Source: Rhodothermia bacterium
Lineage (GTDB): Bacteria; Bacteroidota; Rhodothermia; Balneolales; Balneolaceae
DNA: 64,000 nucleotides
Reading direction: 5' to 3'
NCBI GenBank assembly: GCA_030427885.1
Contig: JAUICM010000006.1
Coordinates: forward strand, 124,001-188,000
Position numbers and translations under genes: made by a program. The notes beneath the pieces were generated by a model that made no database searches, was not told where the DNA came from, and saw only the letters and a list, made by a program, of their open reading frames with translations. Shown here in pieces: positions 24,782 through 33,880 of this stretch (the first letter of the stretch is position 1; the number at the start of each line of letters is the position of its first letter).

Positions 24782-26757
24782 TCAGATCAGCCTGGTTACT
24801 TACCGGAATAGTTGCGTGCTCTGTATGTTTCAGCCATACTTTGATGGCTCAGGACTCGCTGGAGACTACTGTTCCGGATTCCGTTCAGGCCGATTCTGTC
24901 TTGTCGCAAAAACCGTTTCCAGATACTACAAAAGTAGAAGTAGAACCGGAACCAGTACCTGAGGGGATCGTTCCGTGGACCAGATCAGAAATAATACTGA
25001 CTGAGGTTACCAATGATAGTTTGCTCAGGTGGGAGATATGGCCCAATTGGGGAGATTATTATGCATACCGGAGAGATGTGATCTCATACCGGCAGGGGAC
25101 TGTTGGTCGGGTAGATGCGTTCGATATTGCCGGGTTCGAACCCTATGAACAATTCCTTTCTTTAGAAGGGATCGATCTTAGAGATCCGTTAACAGGATAT
25201 GTGAATTACAACTATGTACCCAATCTGAAGATCGGTAAGGTGCTTGAAAGTAACTATGGTTCATATCATTCGGAAGTTCGCATGAAACAATATCACATTC
25301 TTGCACCGATAAGCTATCTCAATTATGATGAGGCTAAGTATAATTACCGGAATCTGGAGTTTATGGTCACCCAGAATTTTACCGAAAGAACGAATCTGGA
25401 AATCTCATTCTGGGATCGAAGGGATGGGGATAGTTATCCGAATAATGAAGTGAACGGAAATCAGATCGTCCTGCGTGGTTATCATTATCTGAATAACAAA
25501 TACCAGCTACGGACGGTGTTCATACGAAATCAGTTCGATAGCGATGAATCCTTTGGATATAGTTACAGTGATTCGGTTGCATTCCCATTCGACAAATTTA
25601 CAGCTCCGTCAAGAGTAAATGGACGTGGATCAAATAAATTAAGAAGAGATTTTATTGTTGGTTTGTATCACCGAAAAGACACTTCAGGTGTGGAAGATAC
25701 CGGAATTGAGTTGAGCAATACGAAGAATGAGTTTGGCTTGTCTTACCCTTCTGATACCCTTTCATGGGAGCTATCAGGTTTAAAAGCCAGAGCCTTCAAA
25801 CGCATAGGTACCAAAGCACTTGGACTTACAGCAGATGGAAGCTGGAGCTATTTCAATTTCAGAAAAAGCAGATCTTTTAGCCTGGATAACTGGAATATAG
25901 CCGAGTTGAATACGCAGTTCTATTTTCAGCCAGTTGCTGGTGTTGAAGTGAATGCCGTGGGTTCATTCAAAAGCAGAAGTGATGGGTTCACAGGTTACGA
26001 TGCAGGAGTAGGCCTTAGCCTGAATCCCATTGAACAAATGAGGGTGTATGGAAATGCGACGGTATTCAGCAGGATTCCAACCATACAGGCATTATACTGG
26101 CAGTCGCTGGTAATACAGGGTAATCCTGATCTTGAAAATGAAGAAGGGATATCTGTGTTTGGAGCTGCCGATCTGAATGCAGGTGATTATGTGAAGTTCG
26201 GGATTAAAGGGCGCTGGAAACAGGCAACCTCAGGAACTTACCTCATCCCCGACAGTACATTTACCAATAGTGATGATTACAGCCTTCTTTCAGGAACAGT
26301 GTATGGGAAATTTGAAAATCGATTGTTTGAGTTTGAGAGTTCAGCTACGGTTCAGGGATTGAATAATCAGATTCCCAGCTCTGAGCTGGAAGCAAATAAC
26401 CTGAACAACCGCAGGTTATGGATTCGGAACAGTGGTTTTGTAAAAGGTTATGTGTTCGACCGGGCCGCTTATTTGAAGATGGGATTGAAGACGATCCTGT
26501 CTCCACAGTATTATGGGAGCCGCCTGTTTGTAACCGGTGCTCAATACTGGCAGGCCAACAGTTATACAGAATCTGATATTCCATCTTTTTTCCGGATGGA
26601 TGCTGAATTATCGGCCAGAGTTCGTGGAATTATGGTTGTGATCAGATGGGAAAATCTACTTGACGGATTCGGTCAGGCAGGATACTTTGAGGCGGCAACA
26701 TTCCCAATGCCGCAACGACGTTTAATAGTGGGTATAAGAGCCCAATTCAGGAACTAA
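24778..26757 (+). CDS. Outer-membrane TonB-receptor-like beta-barrel protein
   Basis: About 659 residues from TTG 24778, needed to include the signal peptide (SAWLLTGIVACSVCFSHTLMA, cleavage before QDSL); the next in-frame ATG, inside that signal, would remove it. After a Pro/Glu-rich linker comes a plug-like domain (VDAFDIAGFEPYEQFLSLEG...VNYNYVPNLKIGKVLES), then amphipathic strands to the end, closing RRLIVGIRAQFRN with the aromatic/charged pattern of a barrel terminus. It lacks the N-terminal CarboxypepD-like domain and a clear TonB box, so it could be a TonB-dependent receptor relative or a porin. Placement between cinA and ftsX is odd. Substrate unknown. Confidence 0.75.
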   Translation: MIRSAWLLTGIVACSVCFSHTLMAQDSLETTVPDSVQADSVLSQKPFPDTTKVEVEPEPVPEGIVPWTRSEIILTEVTNDSLLRWEIWPNWGDYYAYRRDVISYRQGTVGRVDAFDIAGFEPYEQFLSLEGIDLRDPLTGYVNYNYVPNLKIGKVLESNYGSYHSEVRMKQYHILAPISYLNYDEAKYNYRNLEFMVTQNFTERTNLEISFWDRRDGDSYPNNEVNGNQIVLRGYHYLNNKYQLRTVFIRNQFDSDESFGYSYSDSVAFPFDKFTAPSRVNGRGSNKLRRDFIVGLYHRKDTSGVEDTGIELSNTKNEFGLSYPSDTLSWELSGLKARAFKRIGTKALGLTADGSWSYFNFRKSRSFSLDNWNIAELNTQFYFQPVAGVEVNAVGSFKSRSDGFTGYDAGVGLSLNPIEQMRVYGNATVFSRIPTIQALYWQSLVIQGNPDLENEEGISVFGAADLNAGDYVKFGIKGRWKQATSGTYLIPDSTFTNSDDYSLLSGTVYGKFENRLFEFESSATVQGLNNQIPSSELEANNLNNRRLWIRNSGFVKGYVFDRAAYLKMGLKTILSPQYYGSRLFVTGAQYWQANSYTESDIPSFFRMDAELSARVRGIMVVIRWENLLDGFGQAGYFEAATFPMPQRRLIVGIRAQFRN

Positions 26758-26758
26758 A

Positions 26759-27643
26759 ATGAGCTTTAATTACATCCTAAGAGAAGGATTTACTGGAATC
26801 AGGCGGGCAAAGTTGGCTGCTACAACATCTATTTTTTCTTTATTTGTTGCCATCCTGTTATTAGGCATACTCTCAAGAGTTTCTTACAACATCTATATGC
26901 AAGCCATGTCGATCAAAGACCTGATCGAGATCGAGGTGTTCCTGTTCGATGTTGACGATCAGACCACCCGGGGGATAGCTCAGACTCTTGAAAACGAGGA
27001 GTCGGTTCTTGAGGTGTCTTATATCTCTAAAGACAGTGCCTCAGCAATCATGCTTCGTGATTTTGGTCCGGGAGCCGAGGAACTGGTGGAGCTGAATTTT
27101 CTTCCAGCCTCTTTCAAACTAAAAGTTGATACCGAGGCTGGTTCATCCCAGATCGAATCACTGGTATCGCGAGTTCAAAATCTCAGAGGTGTGGATGAGG
27201 TACAATACAATGCCAGCCTGCTGAAGATCATGGAATCAAACCTCAATATGTTCTCAATGGCTGGGGGAGGGATAGGCTTGTTGATACTTTTGACAGCAGT
27301 TGTGCTGGTTTATAACACGATCCGGTTAACCATTTATGCCAAACGTGAACTCATACGTGCTATGAAACTGGTGGGTGCAACCAACAGCTTTATTCGAAGT
27401 CCCTTTATAGTGGAAGGAATTCTGCAGGGGATTATAGCAGGAGCACTGGCCGTGGTGTGCGTCTTCTTTGTATTTGAATTTGTGATCCCGGTTTATGTAC
27501 CAGAAATAGGCCTTCTTTCCTGGCCATTCGGGCGCTGGTATTTTCTGATAGGAGCAATGTTTGGACTCTCAATTCTTATGGGATGGTGGGGAAGCCGGCT
27601 AGCTGCACGCAAGTTCATTGCTGAGACCTATATCTCCGGCTAA
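26759..27643 (+). CDS. ftsX: Cell division protein FtsX (permease-like)
   Basis: A 294-residue FtsX. TM1 is SIFSLFVAILLLGILSRV; the periplasmic ECD has a VEVSYISKDSASAIMLRDFG-like region (seen here as LEVSYISKDSASAIMLRDFG) and LPASFKLKV; three C-terminal helices (IGLLILLTAVVLVYNTI; IIAGALAVVCVFFVFEFVI; WYFLIGAMFGLSILMGWWG) and the coupling motif ELIRAMKLVGATNSFIRSPF follow. It works with the ATPase FtsE to control peptidoglycan hydrolases at the septum. No ftsE is adjacent, which is common in Bacteroidota. It starts 1 bp after the stop of the receptor-like gene. Confidence 0.93.
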   Translation: MSFNYILREGFTGIRRAKLAATTSIFSLFVAILLLGILSRVSYNIYMQAMSIKDLIEIEVFLFDVDDQTTRGIAQTLENEESVLEVSYISKDSASAIMLRDFGPGAEELVELNFLPASFKLKVDTEAGSSQIESLVSRVQNLRGVDEVQYNASLLKIMESNLNMFSMAGGGIGLLILLTAVVLVYNTIRLTIYAKRELIRAMKLVGATNSFIRSPFIVEGILQGIIAGALAVVCVFFVFEFVIPVYVPEIGLLSWPFGRWYFLIGAMFGLSILMGWWGSRLAARKFIAETYISG

Positions 27644-27645
27644 AT

Positions 27646-27722
27646 CAATATTCAACAAGGAATTTGCAACATTCAGATTAAAAGTTGAATGTTCAGTGTT
27701 TAATGTTGTCTATTGAATATTG
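27646..27722. repeat. Nested inverted repeat between ftsX and fur
   Basis: CAATATTCAA (27646-27655) and TTGAATATTG (27713-27722) form a perfect 10-bp outer stem; AACATTCA (27668-27675) and TGAATGTT (27686-27693) form an inner stem. The structure sits between two convergent genes, so it may act as a bidirectional terminator, although there is no T-run. It overlaps the 3' end of the Fur gene and supplies its last residues (SNIQ) and stop. Confidence 0.6.
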
Positions 27723-28216
27723 CTTAAACTACTCTTCTTCGAAGCGGCTTGCCTGGCTTCACATGCTTCTTTATCTGTACAGGTTCCGTAAAAGTGAAGT
27801 GAATGAGATGAGATGTCCATTCCATGGATCTTGCCCAATAATTCCTGTATCTCACCAATACGTGGATCACAAAACTCCAACACATGCCCGCATTCATTGC
27901 AGATGATATGATCATGCTGTTGATAAGCATAAGCCCGTTCGTAGTAATACTGGCTTTTACCAAATTGCTGGCGCTGAACCAATCCGCATTCAACCAAAAG
28001 ATCAAGAGTGTTATATACTGTGGCCCGGCTAACACGTGTTCCCGCTTCCTGCATCCTGAAATAGATATCATCAGCATCAAAATGGCCGTCGGCTCTGTAA
28101 ATTTCTTCGAGAACCATGAAACGTTCTGGGGTCTGTCTTTGGTTACCTTCTTTCAGATAAGATCTGAATATCTCTTTAACAAGTTGAATAGTATCTTCGT
28201 GTGCCGGATGTGCCAT
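27710..28216 (-). CDS. Fur-family metal-responsive transcriptional repressor
   Basis: A 168-residue winged-helix regulator. The N-terminal helices and recognition region read QTPERFMVLEEIYRADGHFDADDIYFRM and RVSRATVYNTLDLLVECGLV. The dimer domain has HDHIICNECGHVLEF (the first CxxC of the structural zinc site plus His ligands) and CTDKEAC near the C-terminus for the second Cys pair. Members bind Fe(II), Zn(II) or, for PerR, sense peroxide; the sequence does not tell which. The last few residues come from an intergenic inverted repeat. Its promoter faces the acyl-CoA ligase gene across 116 bp, so it may control that region or itself. Confidence 0.93.
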   Translation of the reverse strand: MAHPAHEDTIQLVKEIFRSYLKEGNQRQTPERFMVLEEIYRADGHFDADDIYFRMQEAGTRVSRATVYNTLDLLVECGLVQRQQFGKSQYYYERAYAYQQHDHIICNECGHVLEFCDPRIGEIQELLGKIHGMDISSHSLHFYGTCTDKEACEARQAASKKSSLSNIQ

Positions 28217-28332
28217 AGGATGAAATTATTTTCCGAAATATACGACTTGTTAAGATGCTTTTGAAACCCGTGCATTATTCAGGAAGAATCTTATATTCTT
28301 TTTGGAGCATTCAGGAATAAAACACAGAGTAT

Positions 28333-30216
28333 ATGCCAATAGTAGTCCCTTTTGAAACACTTACGGATCTCTATAAAAATCTGGCCACTAAATATGTGGG
28401 TAAGAATAAATCGCCTTTCCATCATAAACTGGATCCGGCCGGGAGTTATGAACCTGTGTTTTGGGATCAGCTGAAAGACGATGTTGAATCCGTAACAGGC
28501 TACCTAATTGAGAAAGGAATAGAGCACGGCGATCGTGTTGCGATCCTGAGCGAGAACCGATATTACTGGGCAGTGGTTGATCTGGCTATACAGCTTGTTG
28601 GGGCTGTGAATGTATCATTGTACACTACACTTCCTGCCAGCCAGTGCGAGTTTATTCTGCAGGATTCTGAGTCGAAATTGTTTTTTGTTTCAACGGGTAT
28701 TCAGCTCAAAAAAGCGGTGGAAGTATTTGATAACTGTCCGGATCTGGAACAGGTAATTGCGTTTGATAAACCAAAAGTAGAGTCGTTGATGGATAACGAC
28801 TATGTACAAATGTTTGATGATGTGTTGATTGAGGGGTCAAAATATTTTGCAAATCATGAGAAAACGGTTCACAAGCGCAGTAATGAAGTAAAGCCGGAAG
28901 ATATCTCAACCCTGATCTATACTTCCGGGACAACAGGTCGCCCGAAAGGAGCCATGCTTACCCATCATAATATTGTGAGCAATGTAAAAGCTGCTACCCA
29001 GCATATCTATTGGGATGAGAATGACCGGCTGCTTTCGTTTTTACCACTTTGCCATTCTTTTGAAAGAACAGCAGGGTATTATGCAATGATCTCAAGTGGT
29101 GCAGAAATCTATTATGCAGAAAGCGTGGATACGGTTTCAAAGAATATGCCTGAGGTTAAGCCAACGGTGATGATCAGTGTTCCACGGTTATTTGAGAAGA
29201 TCTATAACCTGATCATCAAAAGTGTGGAAGAAGGAAGTGATACCAAGAAAAAGATCTTTAACTGGGCGGTTGAAGTAGGCCGGAAATATTCAGAAGGAAA
29301 ACGGGGAATGGTATCACTCCAGAAAATGATCGCCGATAAACTGGTCTTCGACAAGCTCAAGCAGCGCACCGGGGGGCACATCAGGATCTTTGTAGCGGGA
29401 GGTGCAGCACTTCCACCGGATATTGATCTATTCTTCCGCTGTGCGGGATTACCAATTATTCAGGGATACGGACTTACCGAAACTTCACCTGTTATGGCTG
29501 CCAATAAACGAGGAGAAGAAACTATTGGAATGGTCGGGACGGTAATTCCCGGTGTTACCGTTGGTATTCAACGACTCGAAGATGGAAAGATAATAGCTTC
29601 TCTTAGTGGCGAGGACTATCCGACAAATCTCACATCTGAAGCCGGTGAGATATTATGCAAAGGCCCTAATGTGATGAAGGGCTACTGGAAAAATGAAGAT
29701 GCTACAAAGGAAATGATCGACGATGACGGCTGGCTGCATACCGGTGATGTGGGACGCTTTGTAAACGGAAATCTGCAGATCACCGACCGTATCAAACATA
29801 TGATCGTGAATGCTGGTGGTAAAAATATTTATCCTGGTCCGATCGAGGATATGTTCAAATCCAGTAAGTGGATCGATCAGCTGGTGGTAGTTGGGGAAGC
29901 TCAGAATTACATGGCTGCACTGATCGTACCCGATTTTGATGCCATCAAGAAGTTTGCAAAAGATAACGGGATCGCTTTTTCATCGATCGAGGACCTGATC
30001 GAAAAAGATGAGATCAGGGATATCTACAAAAAAGAAATGCGAGCGTTTTCTAAAGACCTGGCTTCGCATGAAAAGATCCGTGATTTCAGATTACTGGCAA
30101 ATGAATTCACAGTAGAAACAGGAGAGATCACTCCAACACTGAAAGTAAAAAGACGGGTTATAGCCGATAAATTTGGCCACCTGATTGAAGATATTTTTAA
30201 AGATGACAATAACTAA
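28333..30216 (+). CDS. Long-chain acyl-CoA synthetase (AMP-binding)
   Basis: A 627-residue adenylate-forming enzyme that activates fatty acids to acyl-CoA. The P-loop-like motif is LIYTSGTTGRPKGAM; others are the A4/A5-type QGYGLTETSPVMAANK, GWLHTGDVGRFVNGNLQITD (A7/A8 hinge), and the catalytic lysine in the ETGEITPTLKVKRRV C-terminus. The size and the long linker between A3 and A5 fit FadD15/ACSL-type enzymes rather than short-chain ligases. Cytoplasmic or membrane-associated. It is followed after 24 bp by an unknown propeller-like protein and divergent from the Fur gene. Confidence 0.95.
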   Translation: MPIVVPFETLTDLYKNLATKYVGKNKSPFHHKLDPAGSYEPVFWDQLKDDVESVTGYLIEKGIEHGDRVAILSENRYYWAVVDLAIQLVGAVNVSLYTTLPASQCEFILQDSESKLFFVSTGIQLKKAVEVFDNCPDLEQVIAFDKPKVESLMDNDYVQMFDDVLIEGSKYFANHEKTVHKRSNEVKPEDISTLIYTSGTTGRPKGAMLTHHNIVSNVKAATQHIYWDENDRLLSFLPLCHSFERTAGYYAMISSGAEIYYAESVDTVSKNMPEVKPTVMISVPRLFEKIYNLIIKSVEEGSDTKKKIFNWAVEVGRKYSEGKRGMVSLQKMIADKLVFDKLKQRTGGHIRIFVAGGAALPPDIDLFFRCAGLPIIQGYGLTETSPVMAANKRGEETIGMVGTVIPGVTVGIQRLEDGKIIASLSGEDYPTNLTSEAGEILCKGPNVMKGYWKNEDATKEMIDDDGWLHTGDVGRFVNGNLQITDRIKHMIVNAGGKNIYPGPIEDMFKSSKWIDQLVVVGEAQNYMAALIVPDFDAIKKFAKDNGIAFSSIEDLIEKDEIRDIYKKEMRAFSKDLASHEKIRDFRLLANEFTVETGEITPTLKVKRRVIADKFGHLIEDIFKDDNN

Positions 30217-30240
30217 GAGCAGCTGAGAATCAATTTTAAG

Positions 30241-31224
30241 ATGTCATTAAAACACGAGTTGCTGATTCTGGGTTCACGCAATGCTAAAGAAGCCGATCAG
30301 GAGCTATCAAGAGAGCAGGTTCGACCGGTACAGATACTTACCAGAGATGGCGTTATCCATGCAGTTGGTTTTTTCGATGATTGGGGCAAGGTGGGAGTAA
30401 GCTCCATTGTTCATCATCCTGATATCAAGAATACCCTTTTTGTTTCTGTCAATGATGAGATCAGAAGACTGAACGTTGTAACGAGGGAGTATTCCGTATT
30501 GAATATTCCACGGCTGGCAGATATCCACGATCTTCACTTTCATGATGATCTTTTATGGATATCAAACACTGAATATGATGAAGCCATAGCATATGATGTA
30601 TTCAGGAATGAGGTGAAAGAAAGAAGGGCTTTGGAGATATACCGGGTAAAACTGGACGAACTGGAAGAAGGAGCGGAAAAGGTAAAAGATCGATTTCACT
30701 GTAATCAGGTTTTTAAGGATTATAATGGTGATCTGTGTGTACTTATTCATCACATCAGCGGGTGGCAGTTCTATAAAGTGGTATTCGAAATGTTAGTCCG
30801 GCGACAGGGAGATGGCGGTGTGATAAATTTGGAAACAGGAGAGATACATCAGCTGAAATTGCAAAGTCCGCATTCAGTTAGATTGGTACAGGGACAATAC
30901 TGGATTCAGGACAGTACAGACCATTCAACTAAGATATTTGACAAAGAATGGAACCTGATTGATTCTGTTAATAATGGCGGGTTTGGAAGAGGAATGGATT
31001 TCTCAGAAAAAGAGAATGTGGCTTATGTTGGTATTTCAGCCACTAGAAAAAGATATCTAAGGGTTATCCCTGCTGGCGGGAAACACGATAACCGTGTTTT
31101 GGTTCTTGATATCCGATCCAAAAAAGAACTTGAGTCGATCTCTGTTCCTAATATCGAGCAGGTGGATAATGTATATATCCTGGACGGAGTGCTTAAGGAT
31201 ATGCTAAGCAGCCTTTCCGACTAA
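30241..31224 (+). CDS. Unknown cytoplasmic beta-propeller-like protein
   Basis: A 327-residue protein with no signal peptide or membrane segment. The sequence alternates short strands and turns with blade-like units (HPDIKNTLFVSVNDEIRRLN; HDDLLWISNTEYDEAIAYD; QYWIQDSTDHSTKIFDKEWN), pointing to a WD/YVTN-like propeller, and is related at best to the DUF4915-type fold. His/Asp-rich spots (DIHDLHFHDD) could bind metal or act in catalysis. It sits 24 bp after the acyl-CoA ligase, so they may be co-transcribed. Unlike propellers 1-4 it lacks the GRGPGE motif and is not exported. Function unknown. Confidence 0.75.
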   Translation: MSLKHELLILGSRNAKEADQELSREQVRPVQILTRDGVIHAVGFFDDWGKVGVSSIVHHPDIKNTLFVSVNDEIRRLNVVTREYSVLNIPRLADIHDLHFHDDLLWISNTEYDEAIAYDVFRNEVKERRALEIYRVKLDELEEGAEKVKDRFHCNQVFKDYNGDLCVLIHHISGWQFYKVVFEMLVRRQGDGGVINLETGEIHQLKLQSPHSVRLVQGQYWIQDSTDHSTKIFDKEWNLIDSVNNGGFGRGMDFSEKENVAYVGISATRKRYLRVIPAGGKHDNRVLVLDIRSKKELESISVPNIEQVDNVYILDGVLKDMLSSLSD

Positions 31225-31231
31225 GGGAAAA

Positions 31232-31603
31232 TTACTCCCCTTCGCTTTTTCGGGCATCTCTGAACGATTTTACTGCTCTTATCAGGTAAACGAGACACAT
31301 CAAAAACATTGCGGTTTGCGCATAAATTGCAAGTGGACGTGAAACCCCGGAGCCTCCGATAACATCAATAATTCCAGGTATTGAACCCACTGTACCTAAT
31401 GCACCTAACAGAGCAAGAGCAGCTGCCGCGTGCATCATATGTTTGCGAAGCTTTTCCTGTTTGGCGAGATTGCCAAAGATCACAAAAAAGACTCCAAAGA
31501 AAAGGGGGATCAGAGCGGTTATACTGTCTTGTCCGGTTCCGAAATAAGAAGCCAGTCCCAGGATTCCAAGTAATATTCCCAAAGAAATTGTTAGCTGCTG
31601 CAT
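31232..31603 (-). CDS. Small four-helix membrane protein
   Basis: A 123-residue protein with four hydrophobic segments (ISLGILLGILGLASYF; ALIPLFFGVFFVIFGNLA; HAAAALALLGALGTVGSI; IYAQTAMFLMCLVYLIRAV) and a charged C-tail (KSFRDARKSEGE). No known motif. It ends the four-gene run cysteine desulfurase - LOG - DUF1499 - this gene, starting 1 bp after the DUF1499 stop. Inner membrane. Function unknown; similar small proteins occur widely in Bacteroidota. Confidence 0.78.
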   Translation of the reverse strand: MQQLTISLGILLGILGLASYFGTGQDSITALIPLFFGVFFVIFGNLAKQEKLRKHMMHAAAALALLGALGTVGSIPGIIDVIGGSGVSRPLAIYAQTAMFLMCLVYLIRAVKSFRDARKSEGE

Positions 31604-31604
31604 G

Positions 31605-32060
31605 TTATTTGTTGATGATACTATTAAGTTTTCGGACGATCTTTTTGACCCGTCTTTTGTTCACCCCAAGATCGTAATAACCAATACGACTTGCACTTCT
31701 AAGATACACAACTGATTTACCGGATGTATCTCCGTTTTCAACCACCGCTATCACATCATCTTTCCAGCCAAATACGGGTATCCTGAAAACCGCATCAATT
31801 CGATTTGAGGAAGAGTCCTGATCAATTGAGAAGGCATTTAAGCGTTGCAAAGCATCGTTCACAGATTCAAATACCGTGGACGTATCTGCAGGAACCTCAA
31901 TAACGATACGTGCACAATTGGGTGAATCGGGACATTTTGGAAGTTTAGCATCCGGATCCATTCTTGAAGAAATGTCTCTATAAGGCATCGAACAGGATGT
32001 TAATATAAAAAGGGCAGAAAACAGGGTTAATAACACTGTATTCCGAGGTCTGAATTTCAT
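31605..32060 (-). CDS. DUF1499 lipoprotein
   Basis: A 151-residue lipoprotein (lipobox TSC, Cys23). The DUF1499 signature CPDSPNCARIV follows at about 43, with two Cys that could form a disulfide. The rest has the family's beta-alpha pattern (VFRIPVFGWKDDVIAVVENG; GKSVVYLRSASRIGYYDLGVNKRRVKKIV). The role of DUF1499 is not established. Its ATG overlaps the LOG stop by four bases, indicating translational coupling. Confidence 0.88.
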   Translation of the reverse strand: MKFRPRNTVLLTLFSALFILTSCSMPYRDISSRMDPDAKLPKCPDSPNCARIVIEVPADTSTVFESVNDALQRLNAFSIDQDSSSNRIDAVFRIPVFGWKDDVIAVVENGDTSGKSVVYLRSASRIGYYDLGVNKRRVKKIVRKLNSIINK

Positions 32061-32599
32061 AACTCAGAATTCAGTATTTCAAAACAATCTTCGAGTTCAG
32101 GAACAATATGAAAAAGAGATACACTTTTATCAGTAATAAAGTTCTCATCCAGTGCTTTATCCACGAAAACCTGAAGTCCGTCGAAATATCCATTCTTATT
32201 TATAAGAATAATAGGTTTGTTGTGTATTCCAAGCTGGCGCCAAGTCAGAATTTCGAAGAATTCATCCAGGGTTCCATAACCGCCCGGAAGCACCACAAAA
32301 GCATCTGAAATACTCTCCATCATAGCTTTTCTGGTATGCATATCCTGAGTTTCATGCAGGGTGGTTACCCCGGTATGCACAACTTCAGCCTTTTTTAAAG
32401 CGGTGGGGATAATGCCTATCACCTCACCATTCCCTTCCAATGCTGCGTTTGCTACTAAGCCCATCATTCCAACTTTTCCTCCTCCATAAACAATACTCCA
32501 TCCATTTCTTGCTATCTGCTTTCCGGCCTCTACAGCAAGAGAGCTGAGTTCAGTATCATTGGGGGTTCTGGAACCGCAGTAAACACAGATCTTCTTCAT
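32057..32599 (-). CDS. LOG-family protein (TIGR00730, nucleoside 5'-monophosphate phosphoribohydrolase-like)
   Basis: A 180-residue Rossmann-fold protein with the LOG motif PGGYGTLDEFFE and the substrate site VYGGGKVGMMGLVA. Plant and bacterial homologues cleave ribose-5-phosphate from cytokinin nucleotides or from AMP/GMP-type nucleotides (PpnN-like). Bacterial members of this short class are generally called LOG or TIGR00730; the physiological substrate here is unknown. It overlaps the cysteine desulfurase stop by one base and the DUF1499 start by four. Confidence 0.93.
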   Translation of the reverse strand: MKKICVYCGSRTPNDTELSSLAVEAGKQIARNGWSIVYGGGKVGMMGLVANAALEGNGEVIGIIPTALKKAEVVHTGVTTLHETQDMHTRKAMMESISDAFVVLPGGYGTLDEFFEILTWRQLGIHNKPIILINKNGYFDGLQVFVDKALDENFITDKSVSLFHIVPELEDCFEILNSEL

Positions 32600-33762
32600 C
32601 AGACCAGGGCAAACATTCTGCTTAAAACCATTTTAAGCTTTTCTACAAAGTAGTCTACATCTTCAGATGTATTCTTCTTACCAAAGCTAACTCTGATACT
32701 TGAATTGGCAGCATTATCCTCAATTCCGATTCCTGTTAGTACGTGAGATGGCTCCACTGCACCAGAAGTACATGCTGATCCATTTGAAACACATATTCCC
32801 TCAATATCAAGATTGAGTAATAACATCTCGCCATCGATACCTCTGCCTTCATTATCGGTGAATGAAAGATTCAGTATATGTGGTACTCCATGTTCCGCAT
32901 CACCGTTGATGGAGTAGTTACAGAAATCAAGAGTGGACTCCAGTTTTGCCAGCAATTCTGCACGTAATGTACTGAAGTGAGCAGTGGCTTGTTCCATTTC
33001 AGCGACAGACAGTTCAAGTGCTTTGGCAAATCCAACAACACCCGGAACGTTAATAGTACCGCCTCTGCGTCGACGCTCCTGTGAACCACCCGTCATCCAG
33101 GGGATCCAGCGAGAGCCATTACGAACATACATGATCCCGATACCTTTTGGTCCGTAGATCTTATGAGCACTACCACTAAGGAAATCGAGTCCGAGATCTT
33201 TCACATTGACCGGAAGTTTACCCAGGCTCTGAACAGTATCGGAATGAACGGGAATATTCTTTGAACGACAAAGTGCAGCGATCTCTTTGATCTCGTTTAT
33301 TGTTCCAACCTCATTGTTAACATGCATGAGGCTAACCAGAGCCGTTTTATCAGTAATAACTTTATCGACAGCATCAGCTGTAATTTTACCGGAAGCTTCA
33401 GGATGAGCAAAAACAGGTTTAAAGCCATTCATTTTCGCCATTTGAATGGGATGTAAAACCGCATGATGTTCTATTTCTGAAGTGATCAATTCATTCTTAT
33501 CACCTGAAACAGCCATCACACCTTTGATCACGGCATTATCACTTTCTGTTCCTCCACTGGTGAATATGATCTCAGAAGGCTCTGCATGGATCAGATGGGC
33601 AATTTTCTCCCGTGCATCTTCTACTACAACTTTAGATTTTTGACCAAGGTGATGTGCAGAATTTGCATTCCCATAATTCTCTTTCATGAATGGGAGCATA
33701 GCATCCAGTACCCTTTCATCAATAGGGGTGGTTGCGGCGTGATCCAGATATAGAGTTCTCAT
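32599..33762 (-). CDS. Cysteine desulfurase (NifS/IscS-like)
   Basis: A 387-residue PLP enzyme that takes sulfur from cysteine for iron-sulfur clusters and tRNA thiolation. It starts with the usual YLDHAATTPIDERVLDAM, has the PLP-binding lysine in DFLSGSAHKIYGPKGIG, and the mobile catalytic Cys loop in SNGSACTSGAVEPSHVL. The loop is of the group I (IscS/NifS) type. No iscU or regulator is beside it; instead it heads an operon with LOG, DUF1499 and a small membrane protein. A terminator 60-odd bases upstream separates it from the T9SS-secreted protein gene. Confidence 0.95.
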   Translation of the reverse strand: MRTLYLDHAATTPIDERVLDAMLPFMKENYGNANSAHHLGQKSKVVVEDAREKIAHLIHAEPSEIIFTSGGTESDNAVIKGVMAVSGDKNELITSEIEHHAVLHPIQMAKMNGFKPVFAHPEASGKITADAVDKVITDKTALVSLMHVNNEVGTINEIKEIAALCRSKNIPVHSDTVQSLGKLPVNVKDLGLDFLSGSAHKIYGPKGIGIMYVRNGSRWIPWMTGGSQERRRRGGTINVPGVVGFAKALELSVAEMEQATAHFSTLRAELLAKLESTLDFCNYSINGDAEHGVPHILNLSFTDNEGRGIDGEMLLLNLDIEGICVSNGSACTSGAVEPSHVLTGIGIEDNAANSSIRVSFGKKNTSEDVDYFVEKLKMVLSRMFALV

Positions 33763-33824
33763 AGATTTTTTTACTTGCGAAATTGGGCGACAAAAATACT
33801 CAAATCCTCATTGAAAATCAGACA

Positions 33825-33859
33825 ATAAAAAAGCTCCCGGACCAAGGCCAGGGAGCTTT
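33825..33859 (-). terminator. Rho-independent terminator of the T9SS-secreted protein gene
   Basis: On the minus strand AAAGCTCCC pairs perfectly with GGGAGCTTT (33830-33838 and 33851-33859; 12-nt loop), followed by TTTTATT. It lies 22 bp after the stop codon of the large secreted protein and before the cysteine desulfurase start. Confidence 0.88.
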
Positions 33860-33880
33860 CCATTCATCAATCGTACTGGT

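Noticed and set aside
27884-28264. Plus-strand 126-codon frame over the Fur gene
   Set aside because: Antisense to conserved Fur zinc-site codons; no independent support.
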